Part shown: positions 26,876 to 34,865 of the stretch, piece by piece
Layout: each line of letters opens with the position of its first letter
Position numbering within the stretch: position 1 is the stretch's first letter
From: Cellulophaga tyrosinoxydans
GTDB lineage: Bacteria; Bacteroidota; Bacteroidia; Flavobacteriales; Flavobacteriaceae
Direction of reading: 5' to 3'
Length of the DNA stretch: 64,000 bases
Assembly: GCF_900176415.1 (NCBI RefSeq)
Contig: NZ_FWXO01000002.1
Span: 372,001-436,000, forward strand
Notes under the pieces: model-generated
The model's database searches: none
What the model was told of the DNA's origin: nothing
Seen by the model: the letters and a program-made list of their open reading frames with translations, nothing else
Made by a program: the position numbers and the translations under genes

Positions 26876-28426
26876 TTATTGTCTACCCTTTATGTTTGAT
26901 AATACTTTAAAAGCAGGTTTTGGATTACCAATAGTATCTAAACATCCAAAAAAGTGCTGTTTTTTAGTTTTCCAAGGCAAACTACCTGCAACTGATTTTG
27001 GCACACTCTTAAAATCGTATAAGGTCCAAAACATAAACGGAATATTTTCTTTATACAGAATGTTCTGCATTTCTTCATAATAGGCTAATTGTCCTTGTTC
27101 ATCTGCTCCTCTGTATAAATTCCAAAGTCCTTTATAAGAAGACATCCCATATTCTTGTAACAATTTAGGCTTATTCGGCACTAAAGATTTTAATTTATCA
27201 TGAGCTTGTTTAAAATCACCCACCGCTCTATAGTAGTGATACGATACAAAATCTACATCATCAGATAATTCTACAGCAGCTTCTGGCGACGACCAACCAA
27301 TCGTTACCGGATGATTTGGGTCTAATTGTTTAATATTTATAATCATTTGTTCTAGCCACCCAAGAACCCGATGTTTACCTCGCGCATCAAAATCTAAATC
27401 TGGTTCATTTTTAAGGTCCCAACCTAATAGGGCAGGATGTTCTTTAACAGCATTTACAATAGCCTCTGCATGTCTGTGAGTTAAAGTCCAATTAGATACA
27501 TCATAATCGCCATAAAAATCAAAAAGCGTTATTAATACGTCTAAGTTGTTCTTTTCCGCTGCATCTAATACTTTTTTAAGAAGCTCTATTTTTTTATAGT
27601 TCGCCATACTCTTTCCAAAATCTTCATATTGAATAAAAATTCTAATGGTATTTAAACCCATTTTATGAATAATTTTAAAATCTTGATCTATTATGGTATC
27701 ATTAAAATGTTTGCCAAATGTATCCCATGGCGAATCTTTTGGATAATAATTTATCCCTTTTAAATTTTTAATTTTTTCAATTTTAGAAGTAATATCTCGG
27801 TTAGAATAATTGGTAGTATCCTTAATATTTTCTATTTCTTTTAAATGCCGAATACGCCAAAAACCATCTTCCAATAGCATCATTACATGATAACTAATCG
27901 TATCTCTTTCTGTAAAAAGTAAATCTTCTCCAGAATAGATTTCTTGATATTCGGTAACGTTGTGATCTTTAAAAACAACCATGGTACCATCGGTACTATA
28001 AAAATCAATCTCAGGATTATGGTTAAGTGTTGTACGCTTATACCAGTTATTGTTTTGTAGGTTAAGATTTATATTTTCGTATAAACGAACACGCGCACTA
28101 TCTGTATAAAAATCTTCAATACCGTAATAATCGTTCTTCTTAAAAGCAATATTCCGAACATGCCATGCATTCATGTAATCATTGGTGATTTCTCCCAAGG
28201 TTTGTTGCTCCATTGGCCTACCAGGATTCTCCAAGCTTACCCATTCCACCTTAGGCCTGTACACTTCATCCATAGGCACTTCTAAATGCAGCATAGACGT
28301 ACGGTCTGCACCGGTGTTTAAAAAAACCATCGCAGAGCCAATACCAGATATTATCAAGGCATTTATAGCAACAAAGGTTACTATAATTATCGTTCTGTAA
28401 AGTGTTTTATTTAGTTTAACCGCCAT
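26876..28426 (-). CDS. Membrane-anchored NTF2-like/GH5-like glycoside hydrolase
   Basis: A 516-residue protein with one N-terminal transmembrane segment (about 10-36). A region of about 78-198 (EITNDYMNAWHVRNIAFKKN to DGFWRIRHLKEI) looks like an NTF2/SnoaL-type cone domain. A GH5/cellulase-like TIM barrel covers about 215-516. The predicted acid/base is Glu341 in WDLKNEPDLD and the nucleophile is Glu425 in LLQEYGMSS. By analogy with PelA, PslG or BcsZ, glycosidases inside biosynthetic clusters trim the polymer they help make. Its start overlaps the lipoprotein gene end by 11 bases. Target linkage is unknown. Confidence 0.82.
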   Translation of the reverse strand: MAVKLNKTLYRTIIIVTFVAINALIISGIGSAMVFLNTGADRTSMLHLEVPMDEVYRPKVEWVSLENPGRPMEQQTLGEITNDYMNAWHVRNIAFKKNDYYGIEDFYTDSARVRLYENINLNLQNNNWYKRTTLNHNPEIDFYSTDGTMVVFKDHNVTEYQEIYSGEDLLFTERDTISYHVMMLLEDGFWRIRHLKEIENIKDTTNYSNRDITSKIEKIKNLKGINYYPKDSPWDTFGKHFNDTIIDQDFKIIHKMGLNTIRIFIQYEDFGKSMANYKKIELLKKVLDAAEKNNLDVLITLFDFYGDYDVSNWTLTHRHAEAIVNAVKEHPALLGWDLKNEPDLDFDARGKHRVLGWLEQMIINIKQLDPNHPVTIGWSSPEAAVELSDDVDFVSYHYYRAVGDFKQAHDKLKSLVPNKPKLLQEYGMSSYKGLWNLYRGADEQGQLAYYEEMQNILYKENIPFMFWTLYDFKSVPKSVAGSLPWKTKKQHFFGCLDTIGNPKPAFKVLSNIKGRQ

Positions 28427-29648
28427 TAATTTCTTTGATTATTTCTTTTTTAATACCCACAGCTTCGATTATAAATTTATAGGTGCCATCTGGTAAATAC
28501 TCCGGACTTAAAAATATGTTGCTCACTCCTTTTTTGGTAGTTGTTTTTTTAGTTTCAATAAATTCCCCAGTAGAAGAATAAATATCTAACTGAACTAAAA
28601 TACCATCTGGCACAAGCTGTTTCATAAAACTTTTCAGTGGTCCTATATCTAAATTTCTATTGCCTTTAGAAAAGTAGATTTCATAATCGGCAATCGCTGT
28701 TTTAAAGGAGACATTTATAGCATTGCTTTTAGAAGCTCCAGTAATATAGGCTTGTATATTCCATTCGGCAGCTGCAGCAGGGTGTAACGTTCTAGCCTCT
28801 ACAACGCCGTCTATAGTAGTTCCTACAGTATATAAATAAGCATCTTTTTGATTTTTAATCATAAAAGTAACTAGCGTACCGTCACTTACTACATTACCAA
28901 ATTCATCTTTTATTTTATCCGATTTAAATTTTATAATTTGATTGCCATCAGCAAAATCATGATCCATGATGGCGTCTATTTTAAAATCGGTTGAATTAGC
29001 AGGAAATACAATTGTGGTCAATTCGTTTGAGGTAGTACCGTTACATAAAGCCGTAACTAAAACTCTACCCGATTTTCGTGGCGATCTAACATTATACCAC
29101 GCCATTAAATTGTTCGTAGCGACTTTTATATCACTAATTTTTTCTAAAAATTGGGTTTTAATAGTTACTTCAGTGCTATTACTAACTGTATTGTCATAAA
29201 CATCAGTTGGCGCTATGACTAGCATGGAATAATCATTATCGCCTGCGGTGATGCTCCGAGGGCCAAAATAGGTCTCCATATTAGTGCCTTTTTCTGTCAT
29301 AGGAATGATATCTATATTCCCTTTCAGTAATGTTTCATTTTCTTGAATTAGTTTCCAAAAACACAGCCCTGCTTTACGGGTGAAATTTGTGGGAAGTGTA
29401 AAAACAATTTGGTCATTTTGCTTTTGATAAGGCAATAACAAAGTTCCAAATGCATTTTTTATATGCAATTTTATATTTTCCGATTGTTGGTCCGCAGTAA
29501 AAACAAGTCGAATAGAATCCCCAGCTTTATAGTTTGTTTTTTGAGTAACCAATGAAGCTTTTATAGGCACAGTCCTTGGAGCTTCCTCTTTTTTAGAAGA
29601 GCATCCTAGCGCAAATAGAATATATAAAATAATTAATTTTTTATACAT
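28416..29648 (-). CDS. Lipoprotein with Ig-like domains, polysaccharide cluster
   Basis: A 410-residue lipoprotein with lipobox ALGC (Cys16). I do not recognise a named family. The sequence is beta-rich, with repeated stretches resembling bacterial Ig-like/invasin-type domains (for example about 130-240, SMLVIAPTDVYDNTVSNSTEV, and about 240-330, AIMDHDFADGNQIIKF with VSDGTLVTFMI). The last 70 residues (LDIYSSTGEFIETKKT, PDGTYKFIIEA) look like a secretion-tail-like Ig module. It is translationally coupled between the large membrane protein (one-base gap) and the GH5 gene (overlap), so it likely works in the same envelope complex. Confidence 0.7.
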   Translation of the reverse strand: MYKKLIILYILFALGCSSKKEEAPRTVPIKASLVTQKTNYKAGDSIRLVFTADQQSENIKLHIKNAFGTLLLPYQKQNDQIVFTLPTNFTRKAGLCFWKLIQENETLLKGNIDIIPMTEKGTNMETYFGPRSITAGDNDYSMLVIAPTDVYDNTVSNSTEVTIKTQFLEKISDIKVATNNLMAWYNVRSPRKSGRVLVTALCNGTTSNELTTIVFPANSTDFKIDAIMDHDFADGNQIIKFKSDKIKDEFGNVVSDGTLVTFMIKNQKDAYLYTVGTTIDGVVEARTLHPAAAAEWNIQAYITGASKSNAINVSFKTAIADYEIYFSKGNRNLDIGPLKSFMKQLVPDGILVQLDIYSSTGEFIETKKTTTKKGVSNIFLSPEYLPDGTYKFIIEAVGIKKEIIKEINGG

Positions 29649-29649
29649 A

Positions 29650-32600
29650 TTATTTTGGGTTCCCTATATAACTGTTAATCTCAAATTTTAAATAATCAAA
29701 TCCAACTCCTTTAAAGGGTTGTGTTTGATCAAAACTATGGGTAAAATCGCGATTTGGGAATATTTTATCTGAAATCGCGGCATTTGGTAAACCATTTACA
29801 AAACAATTTTTTAAACTAGTATTAATTACCTCTAAACTATCTAATTGAGTAGGCTTGTAATTAAAAAACTGCTTTCGTTGTATTCGCACACCTTCAGGAA
29901 TAAATTTATGATCCACCCAAAGTAATTCATGCTCTTTATTGTAATAAGAAACAATTAATTGCGGAATAGTAACTTCTTGTACACCCGAGTTAAAGAGCAC
30001 ACCATTAAATCCCTGATTGGTATATTCCAAATCTTGTAAAGCAACATGTTTATACAAATCTGTATTAGCAGTATTACCTGCAGACTGTATATTAAACTTT
30101 GTGGGTTGCTCGTCAAAATCTACTGGTGTAAACTGATCAGGATCAAAAGTTGGTGGCAAAGTATCTTTGGTGGAAGACCATGCAATTCCTTCAAAATTTA
30201 TTTTAAATGCAGTGGTTTCTTTTGGCATTAATTTATGCTTCATGTGGTATTTAGCATTATAATTTGCCAGCTCTTTATTCATGCCATTATAAAGTGTTGC
30301 CTTAATAACCACATCAGCCGGAACATTATCTACATTCTGAATTTCTCCTATAATACTATACTGACCTCTATTTTTAACCAACTTAGCACTAAGTATCTCT
30401 AAAACAGGTTGTTTTAACACATCTTCATGATAGGTTTGTTGTGTAGTTATTTTTCTTCGACCATGATTATAAAAAGTGGTGCCATTCGCCGTAAATAACT
30501 GATCTGGAGGAATATCATTATCAAATTTTGATGGTTTTATATACCATTTACTTTTTCTCTTAACTAGTTCATGGTAATCGTTGCTATAAATACTCTCCAA
30601 AGGTGTAATCCATCTGGTGACAACTTTAGCCTTTGCACTAGTTGGTGTTTCGTCATAAATTTCAATACCTAAGGAATCTAATTTAGCATAAGAACTCAGA
30701 ATGCCATCGGTAACCGATACTTCTAGCATATATTGAGCAATATCGACATTACTTTCAGGATCTAAATAGGAATGAGCTGTAGAAAATTCTTTAAAATCTA
30801 AGGCATCATAATAAGCTTCCACTACATTATTGGCAGAGTATTGCGCTACATTTTTAACATAAAACAAATAAATTCCATAACCTAAACACAGTAATAGCAT
30901 AAACGCCCAAACAAAAGATATATAGAGCAATTTTTTGGGGAACTTATTATAAGGCAACTCTAATTTCATAAATGATGGAGGCTCTATTTTTTTAGACTTA
31001 AGAAGTCGCACCCAAATAAGTTGAATGTTTATAAAAAATGCAATAAGTACAGTTGATATGGGAATAATACCCCACATAATTTTCATGATAGTAGGCACAT
31101 CTTCCTTTGGCATTATTTGCGGTATAGGAGGTACATTTAATTTCTCCCAAACCATGATTCCGTTTTCTAATTGTTGCAAACGCTGCCATCCACAATAATA
31201 TAATATAGGATCGTAGAACTTATCATTAGAAAAAATATATTTTAGATTGTATTTTTCGGGTACTGTTAAAAACTGCTGTAAAGAACCAATACCTTCTACC
31301 CCACGAAATTTAGAATTTTCAATTCGCTCTATGGCTCTTGTTGTTAATTCTGGAAGCCGTCTTGCGGAGTGGTAATTACCATCAACGGTCATAGCAGTTG
31401 TTTGCGCAGAAAGCCATGCCATTTGATCGCCAAAACCTAGAGGCAAATAGCGCCATGAATCATGCGAATCTGCTCCTAAAAAATTCACTATAGGCAACAT
31501 GTTAATTTTTGCCGGTTGTGATGGTCTAAAATACCCAAGAGTCATAGTAAATAGCACCATAAATAACATTCCACCTGCAACTAACCCACCGAGCACCCTA
31601 TGAAAAACACCACCAAATTTTTCTTGAATAAGAACTTTTATATCTCCTTCCACCATTCTATAAGCAAATTCTGCAAATATGGGTAGTGCCATTACGGTTG
31701 CCCAAAGTGTAAACCTATCTAATGTGAGAATATTAAAGGCGGCATCGCCTAACATAAGTAAAGGAATTGGCGTTGTACCACCTGTTCCTAAAATTGTTAA
31801 TAACGCAAAAGAAAGTCCAAAGAAAATATATCTTTTACTGAAAAACCTATAGAAAAAATAAGGCATTACAAATAATAAGATACCCCAAGGGATCACAAAA
31901 AAGACAAGACCTGAAGAGGTAATTTCTAAAAAATTATCACGAGATCCATGTGGTATAGCCACTTGGGTAATTGGGTTTCTTTTAGAATTATACCAATAGG
32001 GAAAAATACAAAATACAATTAGAAAAATACCACTAAATCCAAAAATGGCAATTCGTTTTACGTGCTTGATTGTGGTATTTATAAATACTTTAAAAGTAAG
32101 TTCTTTATATGAGTTTACTCTTTCTCTAGCCGCATCCATAACGGCCATTCCCATTAATGGAGCTATAAAAAAAACCATTCCAAAAATAGGCGTAACATGA
32201 TGAGAAGTTACGGTTACAGCAAGCATAGAAACCGTTGTAAAATAGTACCTTATCTTCCCGGTTTTTATCCAAAGATAAATTTCGGTCATGGAATGCAGGA
32301 GAATAGATAAGGCTGTTATACTAGGTAATTGCCCAAAAATATGAAGTGTTTCTACAAAAGTGGATGAAAAAACCGCTAAAACAGATCCATATCCGGCTAT
32401 TCTACGACTACCTGTCATTAATAAAGTATACCTATATACGCCTGTGATAAATAGGACTATTGCAATAAGTGCTACGGTATACATACCAAATTTAAGTCCT
32501 CCAATATATGAGAGTATTCCTATAACTTGATGCACTAAAGGAGGATATGATTGTACCGTAAATCCAGTATACCATCTATATTCCCATGGATCAAACCAAC

Positions 32601-32739
32601 TATCGGCATAATGATCCGCAAAGAACAAATGTATCAATGCATCATAGGTAGATTCTAGAGTAAAGAAAATAGCAGATCCATGAAATGCAAGCCCTACAAT
32701 TAACGAGAGAATTAAAAGGGTATTAGTTTTTTTCTTCAT
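29650..32739 (-). CDS. Large GT-C-like polytopic membrane protein with periplasmic C-terminal domains
   Basis: A 1029-residue protein. The N-terminal half (about 1-545) has 11-13 hydrophobic helices, with an acidic first external loop HLFFADHYADSWFDPWEY near residues 37-54, as in GT-C glycosyltransferases and the PTPS-related integral membrane family. Further helices lie near 555-575 and 615-640. The C-terminal 390 residues are soluble: a possible NTF2-like domain (VVEAYYDALDFKEFSTAHSYL onward) then an Ig-like FxLYD-type region (ILSAKLVKNRGQYSIIGEIQN). It heads the minus-strand arm of the cluster. A role as polymerase or lipid-linked sugar transferase is inference. Confidence 0.72.
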   Translation of the reverse strand: MKKKTNTLLILSLIVGLAFHGSAIFFTLESTYDALIHLFFADHYADSWFDPWEYRWYTGFTVQSYPPLVHQVIGILSYIGGLKFGMYTVALIAIVLFITGVYRYTLLMTGSRRIAGYGSVLAVFSSTFVETLHIFGQLPSITALSILLHSMTEIYLWIKTGKIRYYFTTVSMLAVTVTSHHVTPIFGMVFFIAPLMGMAVMDAARERVNSYKELTFKVFINTTIKHVKRIAIFGFSGIFLIVFCIFPYWYNSKRNPITQVAIPHGSRDNFLEITSSGLVFFVIPWGILLFVMPYFFYRFFSKRYIFFGLSFALLTILGTGGTTPIPLLMLGDAAFNILTLDRFTLWATVMALPIFAEFAYRMVEGDIKVLIQEKFGGVFHRVLGGLVAGGMLFMVLFTMTLGYFRPSQPAKINMLPIVNFLGADSHDSWRYLPLGFGDQMAWLSAQTTAMTVDGNYHSARRLPELTTRAIERIENSKFRGVEGIGSLQQFLTVPEKYNLKYIFSNDKFYDPILYYCGWQRLQQLENGIMVWEKLNVPPIPQIMPKEDVPTIMKIMWGIIPISTVLIAFFINIQLIWVRLLKSKKIEPPSFMKLELPYNKFPKKLLYISFVWAFMLLLCLGYGIYLFYVKNVAQYSANNVVEAYYDALDFKEFSTAHSYLDPESNVDIAQYMLEVSVTDGILSSYAKLDSLGIEIYDETPTSAKAKVVTRWITPLESIYSNDYHELVKRKSKWYIKPSKFDNDIPPDQLFTANGTTFYNHGRRKITTQQTYHEDVLKQPVLEILSAKLVKNRGQYSIIGEIQNVDNVPADVVIKATLYNGMNKELANYNAKYHMKHKLMPKETTAFKINFEGIAWSSTKDTLPPTFDPDQFTPVDFDEQPTKFNIQSAGNTANTDLYKHVALQDLEYTNQGFNGVLFNSGVQEVTIPQLIVSYYNKEHELLWVDHKFIPEGVRIQRKQFFNYKPTQLDSLEVINTSLKNCFVNGLPNAAISDKIFPNRDFTHSFDQTQPFKGVGFDYLKFEINSYIGNPK

Positions 32740-32912
32740 TTAGAAAGCTTCGTAGGAAAATATAACACCACCAAATATATAAAATAATAAATTTAATAAG
32801 GTAATACAACAAGAAACTAAAAACTTCGTTATACAATAGTTGTTTACTTTGTTTTTTGTAAGAATTTACATCTTTTATAAACTTTACATATCGTAATTAA
32901 AGATTTATTTAT

Positions 32913-32995
32913 CTACAGATATCAGTTAGTGAACTACAGTAAAATGTAAATAAACATAGTAATTAAAAAAACAAATCATCTAGATAGTACTATTG
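32913..32995 (+). promoter_or_regulatory. Candidate LytTR operator C and promoter of the receiver-GT2 gene
   Basis: Two identical CTACAG half-sites (32913 and 32934) lie 21 bases apart. A degenerate third element CATAGT falls in the same register at 32955, and a -7-like box TACTATTG (32988-32995, one mismatch) starts 27 bases after it. This reproduces the spacing at operators A and B. The remainder of the 294-base gap is AT-rich; CAAATATA at 32772-32779 could be the -7 box (TATATTTG) of the divergent membrane-protein gene. Confidence 0.5.
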
Positions 32996-33033
32996 TACCA
33001 CACAATTATCACAATTTATTAAACCCAAAACCT

Positions 33034-34173
33034 ATGAAAATCTTAGCCATTGATGACCAACAATTAATTCTTATGTCTTTAGAAAAAAGACTTATTGAAT
33101 TAGGATATGACGTAAAAACTGCTGATACTGGACAAAAAGGAATTGATATTTTTAAGCAATTTTTACCAGATTTAGTCATAGTAGACATTAACATGCCTGG
33201 GTTATCTGGTTTGGATGTAGTAAAACATATCCGAATTGAAGAAAAATCTAAAACTCCTATTATGGTTATGTCTGGTAATACAGATGAAAAAATTATCGTA
33301 GATGGTTTTGATTTAGGGATAGATGATTACATGAAAAAACCTGTTAGCTTGAGTGAAGTTTCTGCTAGAGTCAAAAGAATGATTGGTACTCCTGTTGGAG
33401 AACAATCAATCACTCAAAAAAGCGAAGGACAAATGCTTCAGCAATATTGCGTTGGCGTTGTAATACCTTGTTATAATGAAGAAGAACGACTTTCGGGGCA
33501 AGAATTTAAAAACTTTGTTCATAGCAATCTTGGCTATCATTTATGTTTTGTAAATGATGGTAGTACTGATAGAACATTAGAAGTTTTGGAAGAACTTAGA
33601 AAAGGAAACGAAAATAAAATAAGTATATACGATTGTGCCAAAAATGGAGGAAAAGCTGAGGCGGTTCGTCAGGGTGTATTGCATTTGGCAAACGATCCAC
33701 AATTAGATTACATAGGGTATTTAGATGCGGATTTATCCACAGATTTTAGAGATTTTGATGATCTGGTTAAAACAATGGAAAATTCCAATTTCAAAATTGT
33801 AAGTGGTTCTAGAATGAGTAGAATGGGCGCAAATATTACTAAAGAATCCGCTCGAAAAATAATTAGTAAAACAATTAATTTAATTATAAGATCTATTCTA
33901 AAAATGCCATTTAACGATACGCAATGCGGTGCCAAAATAATGGATAAAGAAATAGCTCAACTTGTTTTTAATAAAAAGTTTATAACCCGTTGGCTTTTTG
34001 ATGTTGAAATATTCATGCGTATGCGCAAACATTACGGAAAAGATAAGGTTCAAGAGTTAATTTGTGAGCAACCATTAAAAAGATGGATACATGCAGATGG
34101 TTCTAAACTTTCAATGAAAGATTCTATTAAAATTGTGGGGCAATTAGCAAAAATTGCTGTGCATTATAAATAA
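33034..34173 (+). CDS. Receiver domain-GT2 glycosyltransferase fusion
   Basis: A 379-residue fusion. Residues 1-120 are a complete receiver: acidic pair Asp7-Asp8 in AIDDQQ, phospho-acceptor Asp51 in VIVDINMPG, Ser switch in IMVMSG and Lys in DYMKKPVS. Residues about 137-375 are a GT2 (dolichol-phosphate-mannose-synthase-like) glycosyltransferase: VVIPCYNEEERL, FVNDGSTDRT, the donor-metal DAD in YLDADLSTD and an acceptor region NDTQCGAKIMDKE. There is no transmembrane helix. Such a protein would let a histidine kinase control sugar transfer directly. It is monocistronic and divergent from the large membrane protein. The fusion is seen directly; control by phosphorylation is inferred. Confidence 0.9.
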   Translation: MKILAIDDQQLILMSLEKRLIELGYDVKTADTGQKGIDIFKQFLPDLVIVDINMPGLSGLDVVKHIRIEEKSKTPIMVMSGNTDEKIIVDGFDLGIDDYMKKPVSLSEVSARVKRMIGTPVGEQSITQKSEGQMLQQYCVGVVIPCYNEEERLSGQEFKNFVHSNLGYHLCFVNDGSTDRTLEVLEELRKGNENKISIYDCAKNGGKAEAVRQGVLHLANDPQLDYIGYLDADLSTDFRDFDDLVKTMENSNFKIVSGSRMSRMGANITKESARKIISKTINLIIRSILKMPFNDTQCGAKIMDKEIAQLVFNKKFITRWLFDVEIFMRMRKHYGKDKVQELICEQPLKRWIHADGSKLSMKDSIKIVGQLAKIAVHYK

Positions 34174-34193
34174 GAAATAGTTTGTAAAAATAT

Positions 34194-34226
34194 AACCTCC
34201 TAGTTTAAAAGTTAGGAGGTTTTTTA
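34194..34226 (+). terminator. Terminator after the receiver-GT2 gene
   Basis: A stem AACCTCCTA/TTAGGAGGTT (with a slight asymmetry) and an AT-rich loop is followed by six Ts, 20 bases after the stop. Confidence 0.85.
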
Positions 34227-34261
34227 TTGATACACATTTTTGGTAACTGACAAATGTCATA

Positions 34262-34290
34262 TTTGGATAAACAAGTGCATTGTAGCTTTG
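34262..34290 (+). promoter_or_regulatory. Bacteroidetes-type promoter of the pyridoxamine-oxidase-like gene
   Basis: TTTG at 34262-34265 and TAGCTTTG at 34283-34290 are separated by 17 bases, a full match to the Bacteroidetes housekeeping sigma consensus. The ATG follows at 34318. Confidence 0.7.
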
Positions 34291-34317
34291 TAGGTATAAT
34301 TTATAATATTCCAATCC

Positions 34318-34770
34318 ATGATAGATTTGAGCGAAAATGAATGCATAAATGTGCTATTAGATGATTATATAGGTAATTTAGGATATATGGCAAATGATAT
34401 ACCCTATGTTATTCCTATTACGTATTTCTACGATCAAGAAAGTAAATGCATCATAAGCTATTCTGCTGAAGGACATAAAATACAGGAAATGCGAAAGCAT
34501 AAAAATGTGGCTTTTAATGTACAAGAGATCACTTCAATAACAAACTGGAAATCGGTTTTAGCACATGGCACATTTGAAGAAATGGATAGAATAGATGCCA
34601 AACAATTACTTCATAAATTTAGTGATGGTGTAAAAAGCTTAATATTAAAAAAGGAGCACAAGTCAACGGAGTTTATAAATGAATTCTCCAATAAATTATA
34701 TTCTAGAGGAATACCAATTGTGTTTCGTATTCACATCGATGAAATTACAGGAAAAAGAAAAGAAGCCTAA
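34318..34770 (+). CDS. Pyridoxamine 5'-phosphate oxidase-like flavin-binding protein
   Basis: A 150-residue split-barrel protein of the PNPOx-like flavin-reductase superfamily. The N-terminal half has GNLGYMANDIPYVIPITYFYD (the usual xGxLxxxxxxxPYxxPxxY pattern), and residues about 58-72 read EGHKIQEMRKHKNVAFNVQ, as in small flavin-nucleotide-binding proteins. Biological substrates in this group (FMN, F420, haem) vary, so no reaction is assigned. It lies 95 bases upstream of pta; no link to acetate metabolism is evident. Confidence 0.8.
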   Translation: MIDLSENECINVLLDDYIGNLGYMANDIPYVIPITYFYDQESKCIISYSAEGHKIQEMRKHKNVAFNVQEITSITNWKSVLAHGTFEEMDRIDAKQLLHKFSDGVKSLILKKEHKSTEFINEFSNKLYSRGIPIVFRIHIDEITGKRKEA

Positions 34771-34865
34771 AAAATCCCTAAACAAGTTCTCAAATACTAT
34801 TAATTATTGTACTTGTTACCCCATAAAGAAACTCTTAACTTTGAGAGCACATAAGTTTTCCATTA

